Made by a program: the position numbers and the translations under genes
Notes under the pieces: generated by a model
Told to the model about the DNA's origin: nothing
Database searches by the model: none
What the model saw: only the letters and a program-made list of their open reading frames with translations
Part shown: positions 6,522-14,655 of the stretch, piece by piece
Numbering within the stretch: the first letter of the stretch is position 1
Layout: every line of letters starts with the position of its first letter
Assembly (NCBI RefSeq): GCF_021390475.1
Contig: NZ_JAJUWS010000025.1
Coordinates: forward strand, 33,422 to 97,421
Source of the DNA: Streptomyces sp. ST2-7A
Lineage (GTDB): Bacteria > Actinomycetota > Actinomycetes > Streptomycetales > Streptomycetaceae
Direction: 5' to 3'
Length of the DNA stretch: 64,000 nt

Positions 6522-8021
6522 ATGTCCGCTGATACCACCGCGGCCCGTCGGCCGCGCCTGTACCGTCCCTCCTTCTTCGCCTCTCCGAAGGTCTTCCGCA
6601 CCGAGGTGCTCGCCGGTCTCGTCGTGGCCCTGGCGCTGATCCCCGAGGCGATCTCCTTCTCCATCATCGCGGGCGTGGACCCCAGCGTGGGTCTGTTCGC
6701 CTCCTTCACCATGGCCGTGGTGATCTCGATCGTCGGTGGACGCAAGGCGATGATCTCCGCGGCCACCGGGGCGATGGCCCTGGTCATCGCGCCCCTCAAC
6801 CACGAGTACGGCCTCGGGTACCTGATCGGCGCGGTCATCCTGGGTGGGATCTTCCAGATCGTCCTGGGCGCCCTCGGGGTCGCCCGGTTGATGCGGTTCG
6901 TCCCGCGCAGTGTCATGGTCGGCTTCGTCAACGCGCTGGCGATCCTCATCTTCCTGGCCCAGGTCCCCGAACTGCGGAACGTCCCCTTCGCGGTCTACCC
7001 GCTGGTCGTGGCCGGCCTGGCCATGATGATCCTGTTCCCCCGGATCACGAAGGTGGTGCCCGCGCCCCTGGTTTCCATCGTGGTGCTGACCGTCATCACC
7101 ATCGCCGCCGCGATCGCCGTGCCGACCGTCGGGGACAAGGGTGAGCTGCCCTCCGCGCTGCCGGTGCCGGGCCTGCCCGACATGCCGCTGACCGGCGAGG
7201 GCCTGGCGATCATCGCCCCCTACGCCTTCGCCTTCGCCCTGGTCGGTCTGATGGAATCGCTGATGACCGCCAAGCTGGTGGACGACATCACCGACACCCA
7301 CTCCAACAAGACCCGTGAGTCCATCGGTCAGGGCGTCGCCAACGTGATCACCGGCTTCTTCGGCGGCATGGGCGGCTGCGCCATGATCGGCCAGACCATG
7401 ATCAACGTGAAGACCGCCGGGGCCCGCACCCGCCTGTCCACCTTCCTGTCCGGTGTCTTCCTGATGCTCATGTGCATCGCCTTCGGTCCGGTGGTCTCGC
7501 AGATCCCGATGGCCGCCCTGGTCGCGGTGATGATCCTGGTCGCCTTCGCCACCTTCGACTGGCACTCGGTCGCCCCCGCCACCCTGCGCCGGATGCCGAT
7601 CAGCGAGACCGTCGTCATGACCGTCACCGTGGTCGTGGTGGTCGTCACCCACAACCTGGCCATCGGCGTCATCGTCGGTGTGATCACCGCGATGGTCGCC
7701 TTCGCCCGTCGGGTCGCCCACCTCGCGAACGTCTCCGGCGTGGTGGACCCGGAGGGCAAGCAGGTCGTCTACTCCGTCACCGGCGAGCTGTTCTTCGCCT
7801 CCTCCAACGACCTCGTCTACCAGTTCAACTACCGCGAGGACCCGGACGACGTGGTCATCGACCTGTCCTCCGCGCACATCTGGGACGCCTCCTCGGTGGC
7901 CGCGCTCGACGCGGTGGAGACGAAGTACGCGGCCCGCGGCAAGAAGGTCACCATCATCGGCCTGAACAAGAACAGCGCCGCGATCCGGGAGAAGCTCGGC
8001 GGACAGCTCGTCGGTCACTGA
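6522..8021 (+). CDS. SulP-family inorganic anion transporter
   Basis: This inner-membrane transporter has 499 residues. SulP proteins carry sulfate, bicarbonate or other anions; the substrate cannot be read from sequence. The N-terminal part shows the family start (PEAISFSIIAGVDPSVGLFA) followed by roughly 10-12 hydrophobic segments to about residue 395. The last ~95 residues form a STAS domain (VVYSVTGELFFASSNDLV, VIDLSSAHIWDASSVAALD). The ATG at 6522 gives a normal SulP N-terminus and has a GGAAACGG-like site. Longer in-frame starts back to 6249 would overlap the promoter. It is divergent from a MerR regulator and followed by a strong hairpin, so it is probably a single-gene unit under MerR control. 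Confidence 0.92.
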   Translation: MSADTTAARRPRLYRPSFFASPKVFRTEVLAGLVVALALIPEAISFSIIAGVDPSVGLFASFTMAVVISIVGGRKAMISAATGAMALVIAPLNHEYGLGYLIGAVILGGIFQIVLGALGVARLMRFVPRSVMVGFVNALAILIFLAQVPELRNVPFAVYPLVVAGLAMMILFPRITKVVPAPLVSIVVLTVITIAAAIAVPTVGDKGELPSALPVPGLPDMPLTGEGLAIIAPYAFAFALVGLMESLMTAKLVDDITDTHSNKTRESIGQGVANVITGFFGGMGGCAMIGQTMINVKTAGARTRLSTFLSGVFLMLMCIAFGPVVSQIPMAALVAVMILVAFATFDWHSVAPATLRRMPISETVVMTVTVVVVVVTHNLAIGVIVGVITAMVAFARRVAHLANVSGVVDPEGKQVVYSVTGELFFASSNDLVYQFNYREDPDDVVIDLSSAHIWDASSVAALDAVETKYAARGKKVTIIGLNKNSAAIREKLGGQLVGH

Positions 8022-8044
8022 CCGGGCGGCGCGGCCGACACCAT

Positions 8045-8085
8045 CGGGCCGGTGGACGCGGGATGCCTCCGCGCCCACCGGCCCG
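8045..8085 (+). terminator. Terminator after sulP
   Basis: Perfect 11-bp arms, CGGGCCGGTGG (8045-8055) and CCACCGGCCCG (8075-8085), enclose a 19-nt loop 24 bp after the sulP stop. Confidence 0.75.
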
Positions 8086-8203
8086 TTCGTGCGGTTCCGG
8101 GAGTGTTCGGGGGCCTCCGGGGTGAAACGACGCCGAATGGTGGGAAGGGGTCTGCGATGATCGCTGTATCCCGCAGTCATGTCCCGGGTCCGGAGGTCCG
8201 TCC

Positions 8204-9745
8204 GTGAGCAAGCGCTTTCTACGCCATTCGTCCCGCGTCGCCGGAGACGACGTCTCCACGCCGCCGGGCGACGGCGCCCGGCCACCCACCGACACCCGCT
8301 TCCACGGATGGCGGATCGTCGGCTTCAGCGCCGTCGCCCTGGCCATGACCGCCCCCGGTCAGACCCACGGCATCTCGGTCATGATCGATCCCCTCATCGA
8401 GGATCTGGGCATCGGCCGGACGCAGATCTCCACCGCCTACCTCATCGGCACGCTGGTCGGCGCCTGCGCCATGCCGATGATCGGTCGGGCGATCGACCGC
8501 TGGGGCCCCCGGCTGGTGATGGCGATCGTCGGCGCCGTCTTCGGCGCGGTGCTGCTCGCGCTCTCCGCCGTCAGTGGCGTCGTCGGCCTCACCGCCGGCT
8601 TCGTCGGCATCCGGATGGCCGGACAGGGGGCGCTCTCCCTGGTCGCCACCACCACCGTCGCCTACTGGTTCGATCGTCGGCGCGGTTTCGCGCTGGGCCT
8701 GGCCGGGGCGCTGGGGACCGCCGGGATCTCCACCGCTCCCGTTGTCTTCGAACGCCTGATCGCGTTCACTGGATGGCGGGAGACCTGGGCCATCCAGGGC
8801 CTGCTGGTGTGGGCCGTGGTGATCCCGATCGCGGTGTGGGGCATCCGCAACCGCCCCGCCGACATCGGCCAGCACGTGGACGGCGTCGCGCCCGCCGACG
8901 ACGACCGGGGAGACCGGGCGGCGGAGGGATGGCCGCTGCGCGCGGCGATGCGCACCGGGATGTTCTGGGTGATCGTCGGCTGTCTGTCCACCAGCAGCAT
9001 GCTCGGCACCGGCCTGGCCTTCCACCAGATCGACATCCTCGGCGAGCGCGGCCTGAGCACCATCGAGGCCGCCGCCAACTTCCTGCCCCAGACCGCCGCC
9101 GTGCTGCTGGTCACCATCGGGGCGGGGTTCCTGGTGGACCGCTTCTCCCCCCGCCTGGTGCTCTCCGGATCGATGGTCCTGATGGCCTGCGGCATCGTCT
9201 TCCTGGGGCACGTCTCGCCCGGCTTCACGGCCCTCGGGTACGGGGTGATCATGGGGGCGGCCGGCGGCATGATGCGCACGGTCGAGTCGGCCGCCGTTCC
9301 CCGGTACTTCGGTACCACCCACCTGGGTGCCATTCGGGGCGTCGCGCACACGGGCGTCATCGCGGCCAGCGCGCTGGGGCCGGTGGCGGTCGCGCTCGGC
9401 CGGGACGTCGCCGGTGACTACTCGACGCTCCTGATCCCGATGGCCGTGCTGCCGGTCCTGGTGGCGGTGGCGGCGGCCGTGGCGCCCGAACCCCGTCGAC
9501 GCGGGTCCCGGCGGGGGAGCGACGCGGTGGACGACGCGGCCGGGGCGTCCGACGACGGGGCGGCCCGGGTCCCGGCCGGCGGTGAGACGTTCACCGGCGG
9601 CGGCGAGACCGGCGTACCGGGACCGGAGGAGGCGGCGACCGGTCCCGGGGCCGCCGAGCCGGCCGAGCCGGAGGGGCCCGACGGAACAGGCGGTCCCGCT
9701 CCCGGAGGGCGGTCGGGGCCCGGCCGGCGGGAACCGGGGGCGTGA
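8204..9745 (+). CDS. MFS transporter
   Basis: This 513-residue major facilitator has 12 predicted membrane segments in the first ~430 residues. The cytoplasmic 2-3 loop signature is visible (GRAIDRWGPRLV), and an equivalent loop lies in the second half (VDRFSPRLV). The overall pattern (HGWRIVGFSAVALAM near the N-terminus, monocarboxylate/oxalate-type spacing) suggests the OFA or monocarboxylate-porter branch, but the substrate is unknown. The GTG start has GGAGG 8 nt upstream. The final ~75 residues are a low-complexity Gly/Pro/Glu/Ala tail, likely disordered. No regulator is adjacent. Confidence 0.88.
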   Translation: MSKRFLRHSSRVAGDDVSTPPGDGARPPTDTRFHGWRIVGFSAVALAMTAPGQTHGISVMIDPLIEDLGIGRTQISTAYLIGTLVGACAMPMIGRAIDRWGPRLVMAIVGAVFGAVLLALSAVSGVVGLTAGFVGIRMAGQGALSLVATTTVAYWFDRRRGFALGLAGALGTAGISTAPVVFERLIAFTGWRETWAIQGLLVWAVVIPIAVWGIRNRPADIGQHVDGVAPADDDRGDRAAEGWPLRAAMRTGMFWVIVGCLSTSSMLGTGLAFHQIDILGERGLSTIEAAANFLPQTAAVLLVTIGAGFLVDRFSPRLVLSGSMVLMACGIVFLGHVSPGFTALGYGVIMGAAGGMMRTVESAAVPRYFGTTHLGAIRGVAHTGVIAASALGPVAVALGRDVAGDYSTLLIPMAVLPVLVAVAAAVAPEPRRRGSRRGSDAVDDAAGASDDGAARVPAGGETFTGGGETGVPGPEEAATGPGAAEPAEPEGPDGTGGPAPGGRSGPGRREPGA

Positions 9746-9876
9746 GGCGCCGGGGGAGGGGCGACCGGCTCCCTACCCCGACGGACCGAGGGGTGGGCCG
9801 GCCGCGCCCGTAGACTGGCGGGTCCCGGGGGCGGCTCCTCCGCCCCCGGGACCCGCCTCCGTCGAAGGGACCACCG

Positions 9877-10812
9877 GTGACCCCCTGGCCGACCTCCTGG
9901 CCCGAGCTGCGAGCGACCTCGCTCGTCCACGAGGACGAGACGATCCTGGCGCTCAACAAGCCGACCGGGATCTCGGTGACCGGTGAGCGCCACGACACCG
10001 ACCTGGTGGAGATGGCGGCCGAGCACGGCGAACGGCTCTTCCCCGTCCACCGCATCGACAAGGTCACCTCCGGCCTCGTCCTCCTCGCCCGGGAACTGCG
10101 TTTCCACGGCGACCTGACCCGTCAGTTCAACCGACGAACGGTCGAGAAGGACTATCTGGTGATCACCCGCTCCACCGGCCTGCCGGAGAGCGGCACGATC
10201 GATCTGCCACTGACCACGGGGCGCAAGAACCGGGTACGGGTGGCGGGCAACCGCGAGGACATCGTGCGTGCCGAGGACGGTCGCACCTGGGCCCTGGCAC
10301 CCGACACCGAGCTGCCGGACAAGCGGAACCACCCCTCCACCACGGTCTTCGCCCGGGTGTGGGAGGGTGCCGATCACTCCTTCCTGGTGGTGCGGCCGGT
10401 CACCGGACGCCGCCACCAGATCCGGGTGCATCTCGCCTGGATCGGCCACCCGATCGAGGGTGACCCCCTCTTCGACCGGGGGAGCGCCGAGCGCGGCGAC
10501 ATCACCCGGCTGCACTCCTGGCGACTGGCCCTGGACGTGGAGGCGCCGCACGCCCGGCGCGGTGTCGAGCGGCTGCGCCTCACCGCCCCGCCGGCCGCCG
10601 GGTTCGGTGCCGGGCTCGGCGACGGCGACACCGCCCCGCCCCCGCTCGGCGAACTCCTCGAACGGGCGGAGGCGGCCGTCGCCGGGCTGCCGCTTCCATC
10701 GGCCGAACCGGCCGGCGGTCGGCGCGTCCGGCCTGCCGACCGTGAGCGGGGGCGAACCGGCACGGAACGGGGCCGGCCGGGCCGCGCCGGCCGCCCGCGC
10801 GCGGCCGGCTGA
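9877..10812 (+). CDS. RluA-family pseudouridine synthase
   Basis: This enzyme isomerises specific uridines in RNA to pseudouridine. The catalytic motif HRIDKVTSGLVLLAR places the nucleophilic Asp at residue 61 (family consensus HRLDxxTSG). The RHQIRVHLAWIGHPIEGD block near residue 185 is the second family hallmark. No S4 RNA-binding domain precedes the catalytic domain, as in RluA/RluC-type short members. The GTG at 9877 follows GAAGGGA. The C-terminal ~60 residues are Arg/Gly-rich and poorly conserved-looking. The exact RNA target cannot be assigned. Confidence 0.9.
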   Translation: MTPWPTSWPELRATSLVHEDETILALNKPTGISVTGERHDTDLVEMAAEHGERLFPVHRIDKVTSGLVLLARELRFHGDLTRQFNRRTVEKDYLVITRSTGLPESGTIDLPLTTGRKNRVRVAGNREDIVRAEDGRTWALAPDTELPDKRNHPSTTVFARVWEGADHSFLVVRPVTGRRHQIRVHLAWIGHPIEGDPLFDRGSAERGDITRLHSWRLALDVEAPHARRGVERLRLTAPPAAGFGAGLGDGDTAPPPLGELLERAEAAVAGLPLPSAEPAGGRRVRPADRERGRTGTERGRPGRAGRPRAAG

Positions 10813-10817
10813 GACCC

Positions 10818-10839
10818 GCCGCCCCGGCAGCGGGGCGGC
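10818..10839. terminator. Bidirectional hairpin between pseudouridine synthase and hmp
   Basis: Nine-bp perfect arms, GCCGCCCCG/CGGGGCGGC, with a GCAG loop, in the 71-bp gap between convergent stop codons. Confidence 0.75.
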
Positions 10840-10883
10840 CCGACCCCACCCGACCGCCCCCGAGGGCGGGCCCCCGGGGAGCG

Positions 10884-12098
10884 TCAGTGGTCGGCGATCC
10901 AGAGGTCGGGACCGAAGACCTCGTAGTGGACGCCGGCGGCGGGCACCCCGCGCTCCAGCAGGTCGTTGCGCACGGCCCGCATGAACGGCAGCGGGCCGCA
11001 CAGCCAGGCCGTCGGAGCGGAGGGGTGGGGCGGGAGTTCGAGCTCGGTCGGATCGATCGGATCCCCCGGGGCACCGTCGGCGGTGCGCTCGTACCACACC
11101 CGTAGCGAGGCGTTCGGGAGCTTGTCGACCAGTTCCCGCTGGAGTTCCCGGTGGGCGTGGTCGATCGGGGAGCGGTCGGCGTGCGCCACCAGGACGGGGC
11201 GGTCGGAGCCGGTGGCCGCCAGGTGTTCGAGGACGGCGAGCAGCGGCGTGATGCCGATACCGGCGGAGGCCAACAGGATCGGACCCTCGCCCCCGGGCAG
11301 TGGAAGATCACCGAAGGGGAGGGTGACGTCGAGGACATCCCCCACCCGGGCCCGGTCGTGCAACAGGTGGGAGACCTCGCCGTCGGGGGTGCCGGCGCCC
11401 CCGGTCCCCTCGGTGCCCCGTACCCGCTTGACCGAGATCCGCCGCTCGGAGCCGTTGGCCGGGCCGATCAGGCTGTACTGCCGGATCTGACGCGCGCCGT
11501 CCGGGAGTTCGACGCGTATGCCGACGTACTGGCCGGGTCGGAAGGGGGGCAGCGACCGGTCGTCGGTCGGCCGCAGGGCGAGGGTGACGACGTCCTCGGT
11601 CTCCCGCCGCCGGTCCACCACCTCCATGCGGCCCCAGACCTCCCCGGCGGTCGTGCCCGCCTCCCGGTACAGGTCGGCCTCCAGCGCGATCAGGGCCCGG
11701 GCCATCAGCCAGTAGACCTCGTCCCAGGCCGCCGCGACCTCGGGGGTCACGGCCTCGCCCAGGGTCTCGCCGATGGCGGACATCAGGTGGTGGTGGACGA
11801 TGTCGTACTGCTCGGCGGTGATGCCCAGGGAGACGTGCTTGTGGGCGATGCGCCGCAGCATCGTGTCCGGGCGACGGTCGGGGTGTTCGACGAGCATCCC
11901 CGCGAAGGCGGCGACCGACCCGGCCAGGGCCCGACGCTGTTCCCCGTTGGCCTGGTTGCCCCGGTTGAACAGGTCGCGCAGCAGGTCGGGCCGGGCCTCG
12001 AACATGCGACGGTAGAACCGATCGGTGATCCGGTCCAGCGCGGCACCGACGGCGGGGAGGGTGGCACGGACGATCGGGGTGGATCGTTCGGAGAGCAC
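10884..12098 (-). CDS. hmp: Flavohaemoprotein nitric oxide dioxygenase
   Basis: Hmp converts NO and O2 to nitrate using NAD(P)H and protects against nitrosative stress. The 404-residue protein has an N-terminal globin with distal Tyr29 (RFYRRMF), Gln54 (NGEQRRAL) and proximal His88 (AHKHVSLG). A ferredoxin-reductase-like FAD domain follows (FRPGQYVGIRV, RQYSLIG), then an NAD domain (LLASAGIGITPLLAVLEHL, AWLCGPLPFM). Length and order match the family. The GTG start has AGGAG 6 nt upstream. A NsrR-like 11-1-11 palindrome lies immediately upstream, and nsrR itself is the preceding gene on the same strand, so NO-responsive derepression is expected. Confidence 0.96.
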   Translation of the reverse strand: MLSERSTPIVRATLPAVGAALDRITDRFYRRMFEARPDLLRDLFNRGNQANGEQRRALAGSVAAFAGMLVEHPDRRPDTMLRRIAHKHVSLGITAEQYDIVHHHLMSAIGETLGEAVTPEVAAAWDEVYWLMARALIALEADLYREAGTTAGEVWGRMEVVDRRRETEDVVTLALRPTDDRSLPPFRPGQYVGIRVELPDGARQIRQYSLIGPANGSERRISVKRVRGTEGTGGAGTPDGEVSHLLHDRARVGDVLDVTLPFGDLPLPGGEGPILLASAGIGITPLLAVLEHLAATGSDRPVLVAHADRSPIDHAHRELQRELVDKLPNASLRVWYERTADGAPGDPIDPTELELPPHPSAPTAWLCGPLPFMRAVRNDLLERGVPAAGVHYEVFGPDLWIADH

Positions 12099-12108
12099 GG
12101 CGACTCCT

Positions 12109-12131
12109 AATAGGTAAATGATCTTCGTGTT
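12109..12131 (-). promoter_or_regulatory. Putative NsrR operator upstream of hmp
   Basis: In the transcribed direction the left half is AACACGAAGAT and the right half ATTTACCTATT around one central base, a 23-bp imperfect palindrome. Seven of eleven positions match between half sites. This is the 11-1-11 geometry known for NsrR sites, and the sequence is A/T-rich against very GC-rich surroundings. It sits directly upstream of the hmp ribosome site, so repressor binding would block transcription. Confidence 0.65.
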
Positions 12132-12207
12132 TTGGGGCGCGAAAAGGTACGCCCCGATGGGCTTCCGGTGAGGTGTGGGGACGGGCGGGGTGGTCGGGTC
12201 CGGGGTG

Positions 12208-12669
12208 TCACCCCGGACCGGCGGTCCGGTCGGGTCCCGTGCGGGGCAGGCCCAGCAGGACCGGGCCGGCGGGGGAGGAGATCAGGTCGGCGGGGGTGAG
12301 CGGGTCCAGGGTCCGGTGGAACGCCTCCTGCGCCTCGCGCAGTGCCCCGCGCAGACGACAGACGGCGCGCAGTGGGCAGGGCGGATCCCCCTCGCAGGCG
12401 ACGACCTCCTCCTCACCCTCCAGTTCCCGCACCATCCAGCCGATGGAGGCGTGGCGGCCGAAGTCCGTCAGGGTGAGACCACCCCCGCGTCCCCGACGGG
12501 CCTCCACCACCCCGAGGTGTTGGAGGCGGGTGATGGCCTTGGCCATGTGGGTGTGGGGGACGGCGACGCCGTCCGCCACCTCCCGGGTGGTCAGGGTCTC
12601 GCCCTCGTCGCAGACCGCCAGGCGCATGACGGCACGCAGCGCCAGGTCGGTGAACTTCGTCAGCCGCAC
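12208..12669 (-). CDS. nsrR: NsrR, NO-sensing Rrf2-family repressor
   Basis: NsrR carries a [4Fe-4S] cluster that reacts with NO, releasing the repressor from DNA. The 153-residue protein has the Rrf2 winged helix-turn-helix (TTREVADGVAVPHTHMAKAI) and the three cluster cysteines at 92, 98 and 104 (CEGDPPCPLRAVC). Asp8, the unusual fourth ligand described for Streptomyces coelicolor NsrR, is also present (FTD). The start is GTG. The gene lies 109 bp upstream of hmp on the same strand, with its own palindromic site upstream, so autoregulation and control of hmp are likely. The final ~20 residues are Pro/Gly-rich. Confidence 0.94.
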   Translation of the reverse strand: MRLTKFTDLALRAVMRLAVCDEGETLTTREVADGVAVPHTHMAKAITRLQHLGVVEARRGRGGGLTLTDFGRHASIGWMVRELEGEEEVVACEGDPPCPLRAVCRLRGALREAQEAFHRTLDPLTPADLISSPAGPVLLGLPRTGPDRTAGPG

Positions 12670-12684
12670 GCCCGGAGACTATCA

Positions 12685-12707
12685 AAGACGCATTTTTGAT
12701 GTGCATT
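12685..12707 (-). promoter_or_regulatory. Putative NsrR operator upstream of nsrR
   Basis: An 11-1-11 element whose right half (AAATGCGTCTT in the gene's direction) closely resembles known NsrR half sites. The left half, AATGCACATCA, is weaker. It lies 16 bp before the GTG start and suggests autorepression. Confidence 0.6.
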
Positions 12708-12786
12708 CAGGGGTGGGATCCCGCCATCCGGCGGGATCGGCCCCCGCCCCGCCGGAACCCCGCCGGGCGCGCGTCGGGGGAACGGC

Positions 12787-13626
12787 TCAGCGCAACTCCG
12801 GCAGTTCCTCCGGCGGGATGAGGTCGGCCACCACCGCGAGGTGATCCGAGGGCCACACCCCACCCACCGGCCCGTCCCCCGCGAGCCCCACCGAACGCAC
12901 CCCGACCACGCCCCGGGGGCCGGGGAGGCCGACGTGGATGTAGTCGATCCGGGAGGGGAACACCGCCGGGTGCCGCAGATACTCGTTGCGGGGGTCCCAA
13001 CTCGCCCACGGCGCACCCGGCTCGGCGTACCGCCACACGTCGAGCATCACCTGTCCCGGTACCACCGGCGCCGTCCGCGATCCGCCGAACAGCCGCAACT
13101 CGTCGGAATCCGACTCGGCGTTGAAGTCACCGGTGACGATGGCCGGGATCGGCCCGTCGCCGTAGCGCTCACCGACGAAGCGGGCCAACTCCCGCACCTG
13201 CTCGCACCGGACCGCCGAGCCGAAGGGCGGGGAGTGCAGATGGGTGGTGAAGAAGGGCACCGCCCCGTGCGGGGAGGCGATCCGGGTGTGCAGGGCGACC
13301 CTGCCCTCCACGGGTCCGCCGGCCGCGGGCAACCCGCGGACCTCGGTGGCCTCGATCGGCCAGCGGCTGAGAACGGCGTTCCCGACACCGAGGTTGGGGT
13401 CGTCGAGCCGGTCGGCCCAGTGCGGTGGCAACCCCGCCGGGGCCCAGGCCCAGTGCAGGCCCAGTTCGACGGCGAGCTGGGCGGCGAGGTTCTCCCCGCC
13501 CTCCCGCCACACCTCCTGCAGGCCCACGACGTCCGGGTCCAACTCGCGCAGCGTGTCCAGGATCGCCTTCCGGCGCTCCTCCCAGGGCCCGAACCGCCAC
13601 CACAGATTCCACGTCACGATGCGCAC
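12787..13626 (-). CDS. Endonuclease/exonuclease/phosphatase-family protein
   Basis: This 279-residue protein has the metal-dependent EEP fold. The family blocks are visible in order: TWNLWW near the N-terminus, DVVGLQEVW (catalytic Glu), FFTTHLHSPP, VTGDFNAESDSDELR (Asp-Asn pair), SRIDYIHVG and WPSDHLAVVADL (terminal Ser-Asp-His). No signal peptide is seen, so it is probably cytoplasmic. The substrate could be nucleic acid, a phospholipid or an inositol phosphate; the sequence does not decide. The start is GTG. It precedes nsrR by about 117 bp on the same strand but has no evident link with NO defence. Confidence 0.85.
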   Translation of the reverse strand: MRIVTWNLWWRFGPWEERRKAILDTLRELDPDVVGLQEVWREGGENLAAQLAVELGLHWAWAPAGLPPHWADRLDDPNLGVGNAVLSRWPIEATEVRGLPAAGGPVEGRVALHTRIASPHGAVPFFTTHLHSPPFGSAVRCEQVRELARFVGERYGDGPIPAIVTGDFNAESDSDELRLFGGSRTAPVVPGQVMLDVWRYAEPGAPWASWDPRNEYLRHPAVFPSRIDYIHVGLPGPRGVVGVRSVGLAGDGPVGGVWPSDHLAVVADLIPPEELPELR

Positions 13627-13705
13627 GCCCCGATCGTACGGCTTTGCCGGATCCCGACGGGTCGGCGGAGCGCCCCCGCCCGGACGGTGCGGACGGTGCG
13701 GCGCT

Positions 13706-14202
13706 CAGCGCCCGCCGGGACCGGGGAGGGGAACATCGCCGGGGAACAACAGTTCACCCGGGGTGCGGGGTCGCCGGCGGACCACCTCGGCCCGCCGGCG
13801 GCCGTCCAGGACATCCGGTCCCGGCAGATCCGGCGGGGTGGCCGACACCACCGGTTCCGGCACGCGCCGTCCGTGCCGCTCGAACGCCCCCGCCCACACC
13901 GGGGGTCACAAAACCCCCAGGGCGGCGAGCCGATCCGCGCCGGCGCGGTGAGGGCCACCATCCCGCCCTCCTGGCGGCACACCACCCGATAGCGGTGCCG
14001 TTCGTCGCGCGTCGCGCGTCGTCGCCGCGTGGACGTCGGTGAGGGCGCGCCCGATCACCGGCGCGGCCACCGGGGGAGGGGAGTGGGGGAAGGGGTGGGC
14101 CTCGGTGAGTTCGTGGAGGGTCACCCCGGGGTACGACCGCGCGGTGGCTCGGCAGGCCTCGCGGAAGGTGCGCAGGGTGCCCCCGGGTGTCGTCCCGACC
14201 AT
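13706..14202 (-). pseudogene. Frame-broken gene of unknown function
   Basis: Three consecutive stretches with coding-like codon use lie in alternating frames. From the ATG at 14202 the frame reads MVGTTPGGTLRTFREACRAT and continues through LHELTEAHPFPHSPPPVAAP to about 14040. Coding character then moves to another frame (RYRVVCRQEGGMVALTAPAR to about 13910) and back to the first frame (FERHGRRVPEPVVSATPPDL), ending GDVPLPGPGGR at 13706. The first frame has a TGA at 13906-13908. The first switch falls in a short GACGCGC tandem repeat near 14005-14030 and the second at a GGGGGTTTTGTGACCCCCGG hairpin. Two compensating indels, or sequencing errors, would restore one ~165-residue protein. I do not recognise the family. 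Confidence 0.55.
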
Positions 14203-14655
14203 GTCCGGATCGTGCCGGCGCCGGGGACCGGACGGGGTCGTTCCGTGTGAACACGGGGTAACCGTTGCCGCACGGGTCCGGGGCGCGCGGCGGGGCCGTG
14301 GGACCCGGCTGCCCAACCCGGGCTCGTGTGCATCCACCTGTATCCGAAAAAACGTTCGCATCACCCGATCGCATGCTCCTCCGCGACAGGAGTCGGAGCG
14401 CGCCCCGTCGAGCCCCGTACGGCGTGCGTCGGGGCGAACGCGCCGGTCAATCCCTCGGTGCGACCTCGGGCACGTCCGTCGCGCTCCCTGTCGGAGCGTG
14501 TTCCGCCACCGGGCGCCGGGAGTCCGCTCCGGGCACGCTGGGCGCGCATCGGTCCGACCGCACCGTTTCGATGATCCCCATCGGTCGGCCGGCTCCCGGG
14601 AAGGGGGAGCGGAGGCGTACGGTGGGATCTGCCTTCCGCCCGCCAAGGAGATCCC
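14203..14655. other. Intergenic region before the hybrid phosphatase gene
   Basis: No credible gene. A short A/T-rich patch around 14340-14360 could hold promoters for either flanking gene. The AAGGAG at about 14644 is the ribosome site of the next gene. Confidence 0.5.

Noticed and set aside
6219..8285. Very long leftward open frame opposite sulP
   Set aside because: It is His/Asp/Gly-rich and lacks domain features. It is a GC-bias shadow of the real SulP gene, as are similar long antisense frames elsewhere.
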